Origin: Bacteroidota bacterium
GTDB taxonomy: Bacteria; Bacteroidota; Bacteroidia; NS11-12g; UBA9320
Assembly: GCA_947468275.1 (NCBI GenBank)
Contig: CANIKO010000006.1
Span: 1 to 64,000 of the forward strand
DNA: 64,000 nucleotides
Direction of reading: 5' to 3'
A program made the translations under genes and the position numbers. Positions within the stretch are counted from its first letter, which is position 1. Each line of letters starts with the position of its first letter. The notes beneath the pieces were generated by a model. That model saw only the letters and a program-made list of their open reading frames with translations, did no database searches and was not told where the DNA came from. Shown here one piece after another: positions 26,801-34,463 of the stretch.

Positions 26801-27317
26801 AAGCAATATTAGCGGTCAGAATGCATTTAGTGGGAATAGCAATCAATTTATTAAAACAATTATTGATTTAAGTCCTTATAAAAATGAAACCGTAAAAATC
26901 CGTTTCAGAATGGTGAGTGACGGTGCTCAAGGTGCCGAAGGGTGGTATCTTGACGATATTTCGTTGGTTGATAATTTGGTTTCAATAAATAATAATGCTT
27001 TTATTAAAACATTAACCGCAAGTTCATCCTCAAGTATGGCTTCCACATTAATTTTAAAAGGTCCAAATGTTAGTGTTTCGTCTCCAAAACTTGCAGGATT
27101 TAAGGTGTCTCCAAACCCGTTTAATGAGCAAATAATTGTAAGTTCGGCCAATGCCAATTACAAACTTACCATTACCGATATCACAGGAAAAATAGTATTA
27201 AAAAATAACGATGCTAAAAACATAACGGTTATTGAAACCCTCCTGCTTACGCATGGAACCTACTTCCTAAAACTGGAAACCACCAACGGAACAGATGTAA
27301 TAAAACTGGTAAAATAA
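23853..27317 (+). CDS. Secreted M36 (fungalysin) metallopeptidase with PA domain and T9SS type A sorting domain
   Basis: The 1154-aa preproprotein has a signal peptide (TILLCFLIINVSVFGQ) and an FTP/PepSY-like propeptide (about 30-220). The M36 catalytic domain begins near 320 (DAAITNLFYWNNLMHDVWYH). It carries the zinc site HEYGH near residue 577 and the third ligand in GEGWSDFF about 28 residues later. A protease-associated (PA) domain is inserted between the catalytic halves (about 430-560, ALIDRGTCTFLEKV ... AGAKAVIMIN). A DUF11-like unit, a jelly-roll region (about 880-1050) and a type A sorting domain (FKVSPNPFNEQIIV ... GTYFLKLET) complete it. It probably degrades extracellular protein for nutrition. 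Confidence 0.95.
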   Translation: MYVCKINIKKTILLCFLIINVSVFGQLPQNSTDYIKLILSQNTGLKSGDLDEMKISSQSTDKQNGVTHIYFNQYYKTLPIHNSVLGLHLNKEGKIIALNSTFFKNLRIVSGSSNPSITADEAAIFALNEKNKSSKISISANSLEKISFSQFESTFKNSELGQGDIKVKLKWVSVNATLKLVWNVNWITKDEQNWWNIRIDAITGKLADENNWITECHPKNISNTENHPFNLISPGTGEGSGEGKSIAKYKVLPRPVESPSHGNMVLLNDPSDSLSSPFSWHDNNGVTGAEYTITRGNNTYAYEDKNNDDLPGYSPNGGSTLNFDFAFDKTKKHTDYLDAAITNLFYWNNLMHDVWYHYGFDDASGNFQVNNYNRGGAENDEVKAEAQDGSGTNNANFGTPPDGQNPRMQMYVWNVSSLSFLLRVNQPSNIAKQYSAALAGFGPKLTTTPISGNLVLVSDGTSNPSLGCNDFTNGSSINGQIALIDRGTCTFLEKVQFAQNAGAKAVIMINNVSGNPITMGGTGGTGITIPSIMVTKVDGDILKNALKTATVKVSLYDSTGTLAKQYDSDFDNGVICHEYGHGISNRLTGGPDNTDCLTNEEQMGEGWSDFFGLVMTQKNGDKGPDKRGIGTYVIDEPNDGDGIRDYPYSTSLAINPVTYKNIKTFSIPHGVGSVWCSMIWDMYWNFIDKYGYDADIYNGKGGNNIAMKLVIDGMKLQPCNPGFKDGRDAILLADQLNNKSANQDIIWETFARRGLGYGASQGSNANRSDGTESFAVPKFDLPKISKTAVAETKNGDTLIYKIVLTNNTTQTLKQLTFRDTLKTELKFIKATGFLKGSFASPVYASLIDSLKTGDSLVAYIYTKANSGSYTNFIETTDFELGPGQWKDSTLEGVGAWVSRTNQKYKGARSYFIANASAKSDKILMKSFDLKVLSKPSLIFYHLYNTEADWDGAVVEINKSGTWEDLGPQMTQNGYNAVISVNPESNISGQNAFSGNSNQFIKTIIDLSPYKNETVKIRFRMVSDGAQGAEGWYLDDISLVDNLVSINNNAFIKTLTASSSSSMASTLILKGPNVSVSSPKLAGFKVSPNPFNEQIIVSSANANYKLTITDITGKIVLKNNDAKNITVIETLLLTHGTYFLKLETTNGTDVIKLVK

Positions 27318-27366
27318 TACATACCTGACCAATTAAAATCCTAATTTCGCAATTTTAAAATAGCCA

Positions 27367-28119
27367 ATGGAAATGTCACACAAAGTAGCCATAGTAATGC
27401 CCGCCTACAACGAAGGAGAAGTAATAGCCGATGTAGTAGAAAAATGGACTGGTCTGCTAAAACGTGCATTTAATGATACGGATAACCCAATTTTGATTGT
27501 TGTAAACGACGGTTCAAAAGACAATACCGGCGAAACACTTATTCAACTGGCCAAAACCAATCCTTTATTAATTGCCGTGAACCAACCCAATGGCGGCCAT
27601 GGCAATGCGGTGGTCAATGCCTATAAAAAAGCGTTAGAATTAAATGCCGAATATGTTTTTCAAACCGACAGCGACGACCAGTTTGAAACCGAAGATTTTT
27701 TTAAGCTTTGGGAAAAACGCAACGACTCTAATTTTATTTTAGGTTATCGCAAAACCCGTTTTGATGCGCCCATCCGTCTCATCATCACCCGAATTTTAAA
27801 GGTTTCTATATTTCTGTTTTTTGGCACTGCTATTGAAGATAGCAATATTCCTTTTCGATTAATTAAAGGTTCTTTCCTTAAAAAATTGATTGATAATTTG
27901 CCCGAGCCTACTCCCTTTGCCCCTAATATTTTTATAGCAGTGATGGCCAAGCGGGCCGGCCAAAAATTATTCAGCATACCCATTACCCACAAAGACCGCC
28001 ACACCGGCGAAGTAAGTATCAAAAAAATGAAACTGCTGCAAGTGTGCTGGCAAAGTTTTAAAGAACTGATGGCGTTTCGCCGGGCATTGCCGGGCATTGT
28101 GAAACGGATTAATGGGTAG
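27367..28119 (+). CDS. Family 2 glycosyltransferase (dolichol-phosphate-mannose-synthase-like)
   Basis: The 250-aa enzyme shows the GT2 Rossmann-like start VAIVMPAYNEGEVIADVVE (residues 7-25), VVNDGSKDNTGET near 46-58 and the metal-binding QTDSDDQFE near 99-107. No C-terminal membrane helices are obvious, apart from one short hydrophobic stretch (LKVSIFLFFGTAI). It transfers a sugar from a nucleotide or lipid-linked donor to an unknown acceptor, probably for envelope glycan. Start: ATG at 27367, or a second ATG two codons on. Only 11 nt separate it from the convergent PKD gene. Confidence 0.88.
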   Translation: MEMSHKVAIVMPAYNEGEVIADVVEKWTGLLKRAFNDTDNPILIVVNDGSKDNTGETLIQLAKTNPLLIAVNQPNGGHGNAVVNAYKKALELNAEYVFQTDSDDQFETEDFFKLWEKRNDSNFILGYRKTRFDAPIRLIITRILKVSIFLFFGTAIEDSNIPFRLIKGSFLKKLIDNLPEPTPFAPNIFIAVMAKRAGQKLFSIPITHKDRHTGEVSIKKMKLLQVCWQSFKELMAFRRALPGIVKRING

Positions 28120-28130
28120 TTTTCAGGAAG

Positions 28131-31100
28131 CTATTTAAAAACTCTCACCTTCTGATTCCAAACCGAATCTCCATTTTTCACCCTTACCCAATACATTCCA
28201 TCTGCCACATCTAAGTCTAAACTATTCACTTTTCCAACCTTTTCAACCCTTCCAACCCGTTCACCCAAAAGGTTAAAAATTTCAATGGAAACATCCTTTG
28301 AAGGATTTTCAATTTCAATGGTAAAGCTTCCGTTGTTTGGGTTGGGGTAAATTTTGAAGCCGTGTGGTTTTGGTATTGCTGACACACCTACTGTTATATT
28401 TATAGTTTTACAGGTTTCAGAGAAACAATTTGCCGTATTTATGGTTTTTAAACAGGCGGTATATTTGCCTGAAAGTTTTGAATAAGTATACGTGTAAGTA
28501 CTAGAACTACTAGCAGCACTGTCGCCATTGCCAAATATCCATTTGTAGGAGGTATTGCCTAATTGGGTCGCCTTAAAATCAACTATATTCTTATTTGTAG
28601 TATAACCAAAATCTGAAATAGGATTAGAATTAACGGTTATCGCATTTACAACCGAATCGGAACAACCACCGCTAACTACTGCCACCAAAGTAACGTTAAA
28701 CGTTTGGCTAACGCCGCCAATACTGTAAAGGTGCTTGGGCGATTCTAAATTTGATTTAAGTCCGTCACCAAATTTCCAGTTGTAGCCTGTGGCATCTTGT
28801 GATTTATTAATAAAAATAGCACTCTCACTTTCACACACATCAGCAGCTGTGAAGGCTGCTTTAGATTGTGGTTTTATATCCAATGTTTTTTTGATGGTAT
28901 CGGTGCAGCCGTTGCTCGAGGTTATGGCTAATACAGTGGTTGATGCTCCTATGGATGCAAATTTATGACTTGGATTTTCAAGGTTAGATGTAGCTTCATT
29001 GTTGAAATTCCAAGCGAATGTTTGAATTGATTTTGAACCGGTGTATTTAAAATTTGTTATAGTTCGGCTACACGCCAAGTCCCAAGTAAAATCAGCTTTA
29101 GGCGTTTCAATAATGGTGATGGTTTTGGATAGTGTGTCAGCAGCTTTGGTGCAATTGTCGTTGAGGATTAAGGTTAAGGCTGAGGTTGAGTTTGGTTTAA
29201 GCCGCAGGGTATCAGATTTTGATACGATGTTTCCGTTCCATATCCAGCTATAGATATACCCCTTACCTGCCCCTCCTTTTCCTTTGGCAATAAGAGAAAG
29301 TGATTGGCCTGAACACAGTGTTGTATCATTCAAACTTCCTTTGGTTGTAAGGATGTTAGCACTCAAAGGGGGATTTACATTAAGTATAAATATATTACTA
29401 TCTATGGTGCAACCATTGGTTAAAGTCAGTTTTATTTTTAATGTGGTATTGGCTGTAATGCTTAATGAATTAGTGGTTGATAGAATACTATTATTGGTAA
29501 TATCGCGCCATTGCCACACGTAAGGCTGGTCAAACCATACTTGGGCTTTATAGATTACCGCAGTTCCTTTGCACACCAAAGTATCAGTAAATTTATTGGT
29601 TATCACGCTAGGTTTTAATAAGCGTATAATTATAAAAGTTGTATCGTTTTTATTGGTGCAATTGTCTTTTAAAACTATCGCCAATGTATCATTGGTATAA
29701 AGCGTTGCTGTTGGCGTGTAGGCCAAGGTATCGCTTAGTTTTAGTTTGCCTGTGTTTAGCTGCTTCCATATTTTTTTAGATTTAGAAACTGCATACCATT
29801 GCCATTGATAATTTAATGAATCACCGCCTGTAAACCACGCAGGTAGTTTAATAGGCTTACTATCACAAACCCCTGTATCTACTGCAATAACCTTTACTTT
29901 TAAAGGCCAGCGCACTATAATTTTTTTAAAGGCTGTATCGGGCTTGCCGCATCCGCTGCTGTCGGCTATTATCAGTTTGTAGGTGGTGGTTTTTGCAGGC
30001 CATACCCACGGTTTTTTCAAGGTGCTGTCATTAATGTTATACTTGGGGCTCCATGTCCATTTAGTGCCGCCGTAAGTGCTTAATCGGATGGAATCACCAT
30101 TACATATCGTTTCCGGTTTCCCGGGGTCGGCCTTATCGCGGCTATAGATAAGCAACCGCAAGGTATCATACTTGTAATAGCTTTGCACCACAGGGTCGGT
30201 GCTTATAATTCGTATTCTATAATTAGGGCTGCTTTCTACTTCAAACATCGGCAACGGCCCTTTTATAGTTCCGTCTGTCGTACTTGTCACCCTTCCCAGT
30301 TCCCTTTCCTTGCCTGTAAAGTTTCCATCGGCATCGCTCAATTGAGCTATAAATTGGTTGCCGCTATTAAAATCTCCGTCTTTGGTATAGGGTATTTTAA
30401 TGGTATCTCCTGCACAGTATGGGCCTTTGCTCACTTGCCCTCGGTATATTTCTATATCATGGATTTTAGCAACTATAATATCAATACTTCCACTTGAAAT
30501 AAATTGTTGGGAATTTAAATAGGCAGTATCGCTAAATATACTTACCATTAAAATTTCTTTACTAAAAGCTGATACATTATTCACATATTGTAAACTATGG
30601 GATTTTGCAAACCTTTTAGCCCAAAGAAAATTCCCCCTTAAATCTAATTTTGTCATTATATTAGCCCCTTCTGATGTATAGGTGATAATATCACCAAATG
30701 TAAAATCTCCACTTATTTTACCACCTGCATAAATAAACCCTCCATGATATATTAATGTAATATATTGACCACTGCTTGCACCAATTGGGTAAGCTGCATA
30801 TTTTAAATTACCACTACTATCAAAAAACAGAACTACTGGTAAAGAGTTTTTACCAAAACCTATTTTCTTATTTTTAAACTGTATTGAATCTTGGAAAGCT
30901 GTTCCTACTACTATTTCTCCATTTTCTGTAAATGAGGCGGTGGCTTTTGAGTAACCTAATGAATAAAGTTTTCCTATCTTAATCACTTTTAAATTATGAT
31001 TTAGATATATTGAATAATAACCATCTATTTTATCAGTAAAACTTATAAAAGAATCAGAATAATTAACTGGTGATCTAGAAAAAAAAGTCAATAAAACATT

Positions 31101-31811
31101 TTTATCAATTTTATCAATTTTTGCCCCACCAATAGATCCTTCTATTAATCCAGTGTTAGTTTTTATACTAAAATTACTATCAATTCTACATATAACAATT
31201 CCAGATTTGGAATAACAGGAGGAGCCTAATGCACAAAATTTATTACTTGTATTTACAATAAAGTCTGCTGAAATTATTAATTCTGAGTTAATTGAATTGA
31301 TGCTATTAATATTGCTATTATTGGAATCATTTAAAACTAATACCTTTTCCAATTGCCCTTTATTGTTCAACCTAATTAATAAACCATTTGCAGAATACTT
31401 ATTTTTCGATTTACTATAATAAGAACTCCAAACTTTACTACCGCTATAAAGTTTCCCTTGTAAGTATCCTGAAATAAAAATTTTTGAATTAATTGTATCA
31501 TAAAATACGGATTCGATACGGCCATTTTCCGTAATACTATCAGCAGTCCACATCCATTGAGAATTTCCAGACACATCAATTTTCCCTACAGCCAGAATAA
31601 TAGAGTTTTTGCTTGATTTACTAAATGAGCCAAATTTCGTATTAGAACCACCTGTCCAAGCTATATATGACGCATCTTTAGTATGCAAACAAAGCGGGTT
31701 ATTTTCAGCCCCAACTCCCCCATAATTTTTTACCCATTTGAAATTTTGGGAATTGCATAATAGTGCTACTCCCAAAATTAACAGAAAACAAAAGAGAATT
31801 CTTTTTATCAT
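28131..31811 (-). CDS. Large secreted protein with N-terminal propeller-like region, Ig/PKD repeats and T9SS type A sorting domain
   Basis: The 1226-aa product has a signal peptide (LFCFLLILGVALLCNSQ). The N-terminal half (about 25-450) has the pattern of SBBP-type beta-propeller repeats (FKWVKNYGGVGAEN ... NGIL/INNKGQLEKVLVL ... GNFLWAKRFAKS). Several Ig-like units follow (YCAGDTIKIPY, ICNGDSIRLSTYGGTKWTW). PKD-type repeats come next (FAWNFNNEATSNLENPSH, YNWKFGDGLKSNLESPKH, YKWIFGNGDSAASS). The C-terminus (FKIYPNPNNGSFTIEIE ... NLLGERVG ... GMYWVRVKNG) is a type A T9SS sorting domain. A three-unit 9-bp tandem repeat is embedded in that domain. It is probably cotranscribed with the small secreted protein 23 nt upstream. 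Confidence 0.9.
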   Translation of the reverse strand: MIKRILFCFLLILGVALLCNSQNFKWVKNYGGVGAENNPLCLHTKDASYIAWTGGSNTKFGSFSKSSKNSIILAVGKIDVSGNSQWMWTADSITENGRIESVFYDTINSKIFISGYLQGKLYSGSKVWSSYYSKSKNKYSANGLLIRLNNKGQLEKVLVLNDSNNSNINSINSINSELIISADFIVNTSNKFCALGSSCYSKSGIVICRIDSNFSIKTNTGLIEGSIGGAKIDKIDKNVLLTFFSRSPVNYSDSFISFTDKIDGYYSIYLNHNLKVIKIGKLYSLGYSKATASFTENGEIVVGTAFQDSIQFKNKKIGFGKNSLPVVLFFDSSGNLKYAAYPIGASSGQYITLIYHGGFIYAGGKISGDFTFGDIITYTSEGANIMTKLDLRGNFLWAKRFAKSHSLQYVNNVSAFSKEILMVSIFSDTAYLNSQQFISSGSIDIIVAKIHDIEIYRGQVSKGPYCAGDTIKIPYTKDGDFNSGNQFIAQLSDADGNFTGKERELGRVTSTTDGTIKGPLPMFEVESSPNYRIRIISTDPVVQSYYKYDTLRLLIYSRDKADPGKPETICNGDSIRLSTYGGTKWTWSPKYNINDSTLKKPWVWPAKTTTYKLIIADSSGCGKPDTAFKKIIVRWPLKVKVIAVDTGVCDSKPIKLPAWFTGGDSLNYQWQWYAVSKSKKIWKQLNTGKLKLSDTLAYTPTATLYTNDTLAIVLKDNCTNKNDTTFIIIRLLKPSVITNKFTDTLVCKGTAVIYKAQVWFDQPYVWQWRDITNNSILSTTNSLSITANTTLKIKLTLTNGCTIDSNIFILNVNPPLSANILTTKGSLNDTTLCSGQSLSLIAKGKGGAGKGYIYSWIWNGNIVSKSDTLRLKPNSTSALTLILNDNCTKAADTLSKTITIIETPKADFTWDLACSRTITNFKYTGSKSIQTFAWNFNNEATSNLENPSHKFASIGASTTVLAITSSNGCTDTIKKTLDIKPQSKAAFTAADVCESESAIFINKSQDATGYNWKFGDGLKSNLESPKHLYSIGGVSQTFNVTLVAVVSGGCSDSVVNAITVNSNPISDFGYTTNKNIVDFKATQLGNTSYKWIFGNGDSAASSSSTYTYTYSKLSGKYTACLKTINTANCFSETCKTINITVGVSAIPKPHGFKIYPNPNNGSFTIEIENPSKDVSIEIFNLLGERVGRVEKVGKVNSLDLDVADGMYWVRVKNGDSVWNQKVRVFK
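28230..28256 (-). repeat. Three 9-bp tandem units inside the sorting-domain coding sequence
   Basis: On the minus strand the units read GTTGGAAGG, GTTGAAAAG and GTTGGAAAA, encoding VGR-VEK-VGK. Being a multiple of three they preserve the frame and lengthen a loop in the T9SS type A domain. Confidence 0.6.
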
Positions 31812-31834
31812 ACCTATTTCTAATACTAAAATTA

Positions 31835-32281
31835 TTAATCGGTAGCTTTTGAAATAATCATGTTCTTGGTATCTACCGCTTGATTATTTACCAAAAGAGT
31901 AGAATCAGCCCTTAAACCAAAGAGAGCATCATAATTCCCCCAAAGATGTTGAGTGGCCAAAAAATTTAAACCATAAACCGTGCTGCCAACTGCCGGTATA
32001 CAGCCCCTTTGGTAGGCTCCAGTAATACTCCATTTCCCACCATAATTGCCAAATAAAGCGGTAGCCTGTGAAACACCCAAATTACCTCCATAAAATATAC
32101 TATGGATTGGTTTAAAAGTGAATCCTTTTCCTACTTCAAAAGTACTTGAAGTTGAAGTGGAAGTTGGGTAAGGATTGCTTTGAATAAAAGTAGTCGGACC
32201 ATCAATAAGAGTAATGTTATCTCGAATAATGTAATCCTGCCCTTTGGCAAAATTGGTGCAAAGAACCATGAACGAAAGCAT
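31835..32281 (-). CDS. Short secreted protein, possibly frame-shifted or phase-variable at its 5' end
   Basis: I do not recognise the 148-aa product. From the ATG at 32281 it starts MLSFMVLCTNFAKGQ, which looks like the second half of a signal peptide whose beginning is missing. A better start, ATG at 32360 (MKKNLLISVS), lies 21 nt after a good promoter box but is one frame off and meets a stop after 22 codons. An octanucleotide tandem repeat between the two starts accounts for the offset: one more, or two fewer, units would join them. The mature part (residues about 16-148) is Gly/Ser/Thr-rich and ends YDALFGLRADSTLLVNNQAV, a pattern I associate loosely with structural surface proteins. It may also be a truncated remnant of a longer gene. 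Upstream in the same unit as the 1226-aa protein. Confidence 0.6.
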   Translation of the reverse strand: MLSFMVLCTNFAKGQDYIIRDNITLIDGPTTFIQSNPYPTSTSTSSTFEVGKGFTFKPIHSIFYGGNLGVSQATALFGNYGGKWSITGAYQRGCIPAVGSTVYGLNFLATQHLWGNYDALFGLRADSTLLVNNQAVDTKNMIISKATD

Positions 32282-32302
32282 AATAAACAGCTTAAATTTG
32301 AA

Positions 32303-32334
32303 CGCCTGAATGTCTGAACGCCTGACCGCCTGAA
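32303..32334 (-). repeat. Four 8-bp tandem units (TTCAGGCG) at the 5' end of a secreted-protein gene
   Basis: On the minus strand the units are TTCAGGCG, GTCAGGCG, TTCAGACA and TTCAGGCG, followed by a partial unit TTCAAATT. Eight is not a multiple of three, so a change in unit number shifts the reading frame between ATG 32360 and the body of the gene. The units are imperfect, which would reduce slippage. Confidence 0.8.
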
Positions 32335-32381
32335 ACCGAAATTAGTAGATTTTTTTTCATAATATTTGTTATTGGGTTACA

Positions 32382-32389
32382 CAAATATA
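32382..32389 (-). promoter_or_regulatory. -7 box TATATTTG upstream of ATG 32360
   Basis: Read on the minus strand, TATATTTG lies 21 nt before the ATG at 32360, with a TTG about 22 nt further upstream. This supports ATG 32360 as the original start of the secreted-protein gene. Confidence 0.55.
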
Positions 32390-32456
32390 AACACTAAACA
32401 TACCGCAAAAGCAAGTTTTATAAAAGAAAAAACAAGTAAGGTGCAAGTCTGTATTA

Positions 32457-33716
32457 CTAATTATTCAGCCATTGTTCAGGATCCATGCGTTGGTTGCCTT
32501 GCCACACTTCAAAGTGCAGTTCGGTTTTTCCTTCACTATCCGGCCCCAAGGTTCCAATACTTTGGCCGGCTTTTAGTTTATCTCCCTTTTTTACTTTCAC
32601 AGTTTCCAGTTTTGAATAAACGGTAAAATAATCTTCGTGTTTTACTAAAATAGTATTTTTCATTCCCGGTATTTTCAGAATGGTGGATACCACTCCTTCA
32701 AACACACATTTCACATTATCTCCCGGAGTTCCCGTTATGTTTATTCCGTTATTAATTACAGTTACATCAGGCAAGGTGGGATGCCTGTGACTTCCAAATC
32801 CTTGAGCAATGCTACCTCCAGGTACTGGCCAAGGCAACTGATTTTTCATTTTACCAAAACTAGAACTATTGGCCGGAGGCACATATTCTTCTTCGGCTTT
32901 TTGTGTGCTCTTTGGTTTGCTTTTATTTTTTTCTTTCAGCCGAGCAATTTCTTTCTGACGTTCTTTTTCTGCCTTTTTTCGGGCATTTTCTATTTCTTTT
33001 TCAATGGCACGTTTTAAGGCTTCATCCAATTCACGATATGCTTTTTCCTTTTTCCGAAGGTCGGCCATCAATACTGACTCTTTTATTTGTAAATCAGCAA
33101 GCAGCATTTCCGCAGAGTTTTCATCCACTTCCAACTCTTCCTGAATTTGTACGTTGGATTTTACAATCCCTATTTTTTCAGCTTTTATTTGTTCCCGTAT
33201 AGCCAAACTTTTGGCCTTCTCTGCCTTTTTAACTTCAATTAGCGACATCTGTTTTTTCCTAAAATCCAACAGTTTTTTAAGATAAACAAACCGCCGTATC
33301 GTTTCAGGAAAGGTATTGGCCGAGAATAGAAAATTTACTTTAGAGCTGGCAGAACGGGTTTTGTATCCTTGAACAACTAGCCGGGCAAATGAAGCTTTTA
33401 ATTTGTCTATTTCTGAATTAAGTGTCTGAACTTCTCCATTTAAACCGTCGATTTCGACATCAATTTTTTCTACCTCCTTGGCATACATTCCTGCCAATTC
33501 GCGCTTTTGAGATATTTGCTCGCGAAGCGTAATAAGCACTTCCTCTGATTTTTCTTTTTTCTTTTTGGTTTCCTCTAATTTTTTTTTGGTGGTGGCAATT
33601 TCCTTTTCTTTCTTGGTTCTAAGTTTTTCAAGTTCCTTTCTGCTTTGGCCATTTACGGCCATAAAAAAAAGGAATGATAATCCTAAAATAAAAGACAGTT
33701 TAATTACCTTTTTCAT
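32457..33716 (-). CDS. EnvC-like coiled-coil protein with degenerate LytM (M23) domain
   Basis: The 419-aa protein starts at MKKVIKLSFILG (ATG 33716), overlapping the preceding gene by 17 nt. A signal peptide ends near VNGQ. Residues about 25-265 are an almost continuous Lys/Glu coiled coil. The C-terminal ~120 residues are a LytM fold (AQGFGSHRHPTLPD ... GDKLKAGQSIGTLG ... LHFEVWQG). The canonical HxGxD zinc motif is replaced by NNGIN, and the HL motif reads YSKLE. The domain is therefore probably inactive and, like EnvC, likely activates a cell-wall amidase during division. Last gene of a TPR-DUF4292-EnvC unit conserved in the phylum. Confidence 0.9.
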   Translation of the reverse strand: MKKVIKLSFILGLSFLFFMAVNGQSRKELEKLRTKKEKEIATTKKKLEETKKKKEKSEEVLITLREQISQKRELAGMYAKEVEKIDVEIDGLNGEVQTLNSEIDKLKASFARLVVQGYKTRSASSKVNFLFSANTFPETIRRFVYLKKLLDFRKKQMSLIEVKKAEKAKSLAIREQIKAEKIGIVKSNVQIQEELEVDENSAEMLLADLQIKESVLMADLRKKEKAYRELDEALKRAIEKEIENARKKAEKERQKEIARLKEKNKSKPKSTQKAEEEYVPPANSSSFGKMKNQLPWPVPGGSIAQGFGSHRHPTLPDVTVINNGINITGTPGDNVKCVFEGVVSTILKIPGMKNTILVKHEDYFTVYSKLETVKVKKGDKLKAGQSIGTLGPDSEGKTELHFEVWQGNQRMDPEQWLNN

Positions 33717-34461
33717 ATTTGCTCGAAATTTCGAAAGGGAAAGCATCAATAATATTAGAATTGATATTGCTATTTTCCATCAATAAACTTATGTTATGTT
33801 TGGGAGTAATTACCGATATATCTACCTTACCTGGAAATTGTTGTTTATCCGTTTTTTTATAATTACTATAAAGCACATTAGCATTAGATTGCTCCACTAA
33901 GTGCTGAAGCAGTTGTTCTAATATTTTTGATTTGTCATCAATAGACACCGTATTTTCAATATAACCTTCGGTAGTTTTAAACTTATTTTTTTCGGCTGTT
34001 GAAGTATAGTTTTCGGGCAAATAAATAAGGTTGGCGGTAAGTAAATTTTGTATTTGCATCAAAGTCAAAGTGGTTCCACTTAGCTTTTTGATATAATCAT
34101 AACCATAGGTATAGTATTTTTTTTCGAGTCGTGATATCACTTTCACCGAATCACTATCCAACTTTGCTCTCGCCACTTCAAACCCAACTGCGGTAATTGA
34201 AATCCACAAAATGCTATCCCGTTTCATACGAATATTCATGGTAAAGGATTGATCCATATTCGGATCCTTGTAATCACATTTGGCTTTGTAGCTTAAATAA
34301 TCAAATTCATAAATGTTTTTTAGTACACTTTTTATTTCAGGCAATATAGGTTTAGCACCTTCAATTGGCGTTTTGGTAACTGATTTTTTTCTTATCTTTT
34401 TTCCTCTGCAAGCATTAAAAAAAAGGATTCCTAAAAAGGATAATATTAGTATTTTTTTCAT
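33700..34461 (-). CDS. DUF4292-family lipoprotein
   Basis: The 253-aa protein has a lipoprotein signal peptide (MKKILILSFLGILFFNAC, with the Cys at residue 18). A DUF4292-type body follows, resembling LolA/LolB-like beta folds, with motifs such as FDYLSYKAKCDYKD, SFTMNIRMKRDSILWISI and KVDISVITPKHNISLLMEN. Its role is unknown; family members sit between a TPR protein and an M23 protein, as here, hinting at an outer-membrane or cell-wall assembly job. It starts 2 nt after the stop of the TPR gene and its end overlaps the EnvC-like start, so translation is probably coupled. Confidence 0.85.
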   Translation of the reverse strand: MKKILILSFLGILFFNACRGKKIRKKSVTKTPIEGAKPILPEIKSVLKNIYEFDYLSYKAKCDYKDPNMDQSFTMNIRMKRDSILWISITAVGFEVARAKLDSDSVKVISRLEKKYYTYGYDYIKKLSGTTLTLMQIQNLLTANLIYLPENYTSTAEKNKFKTTEGYIENTVSIDDKSKILEQLLQHLVEQSNANVLYSNYKKTDKQQFPGKVDISVITPKHNISLLMENSNINSNIIDAFPFEISSKYEKGN

Positions 34462-34463
34462 AC

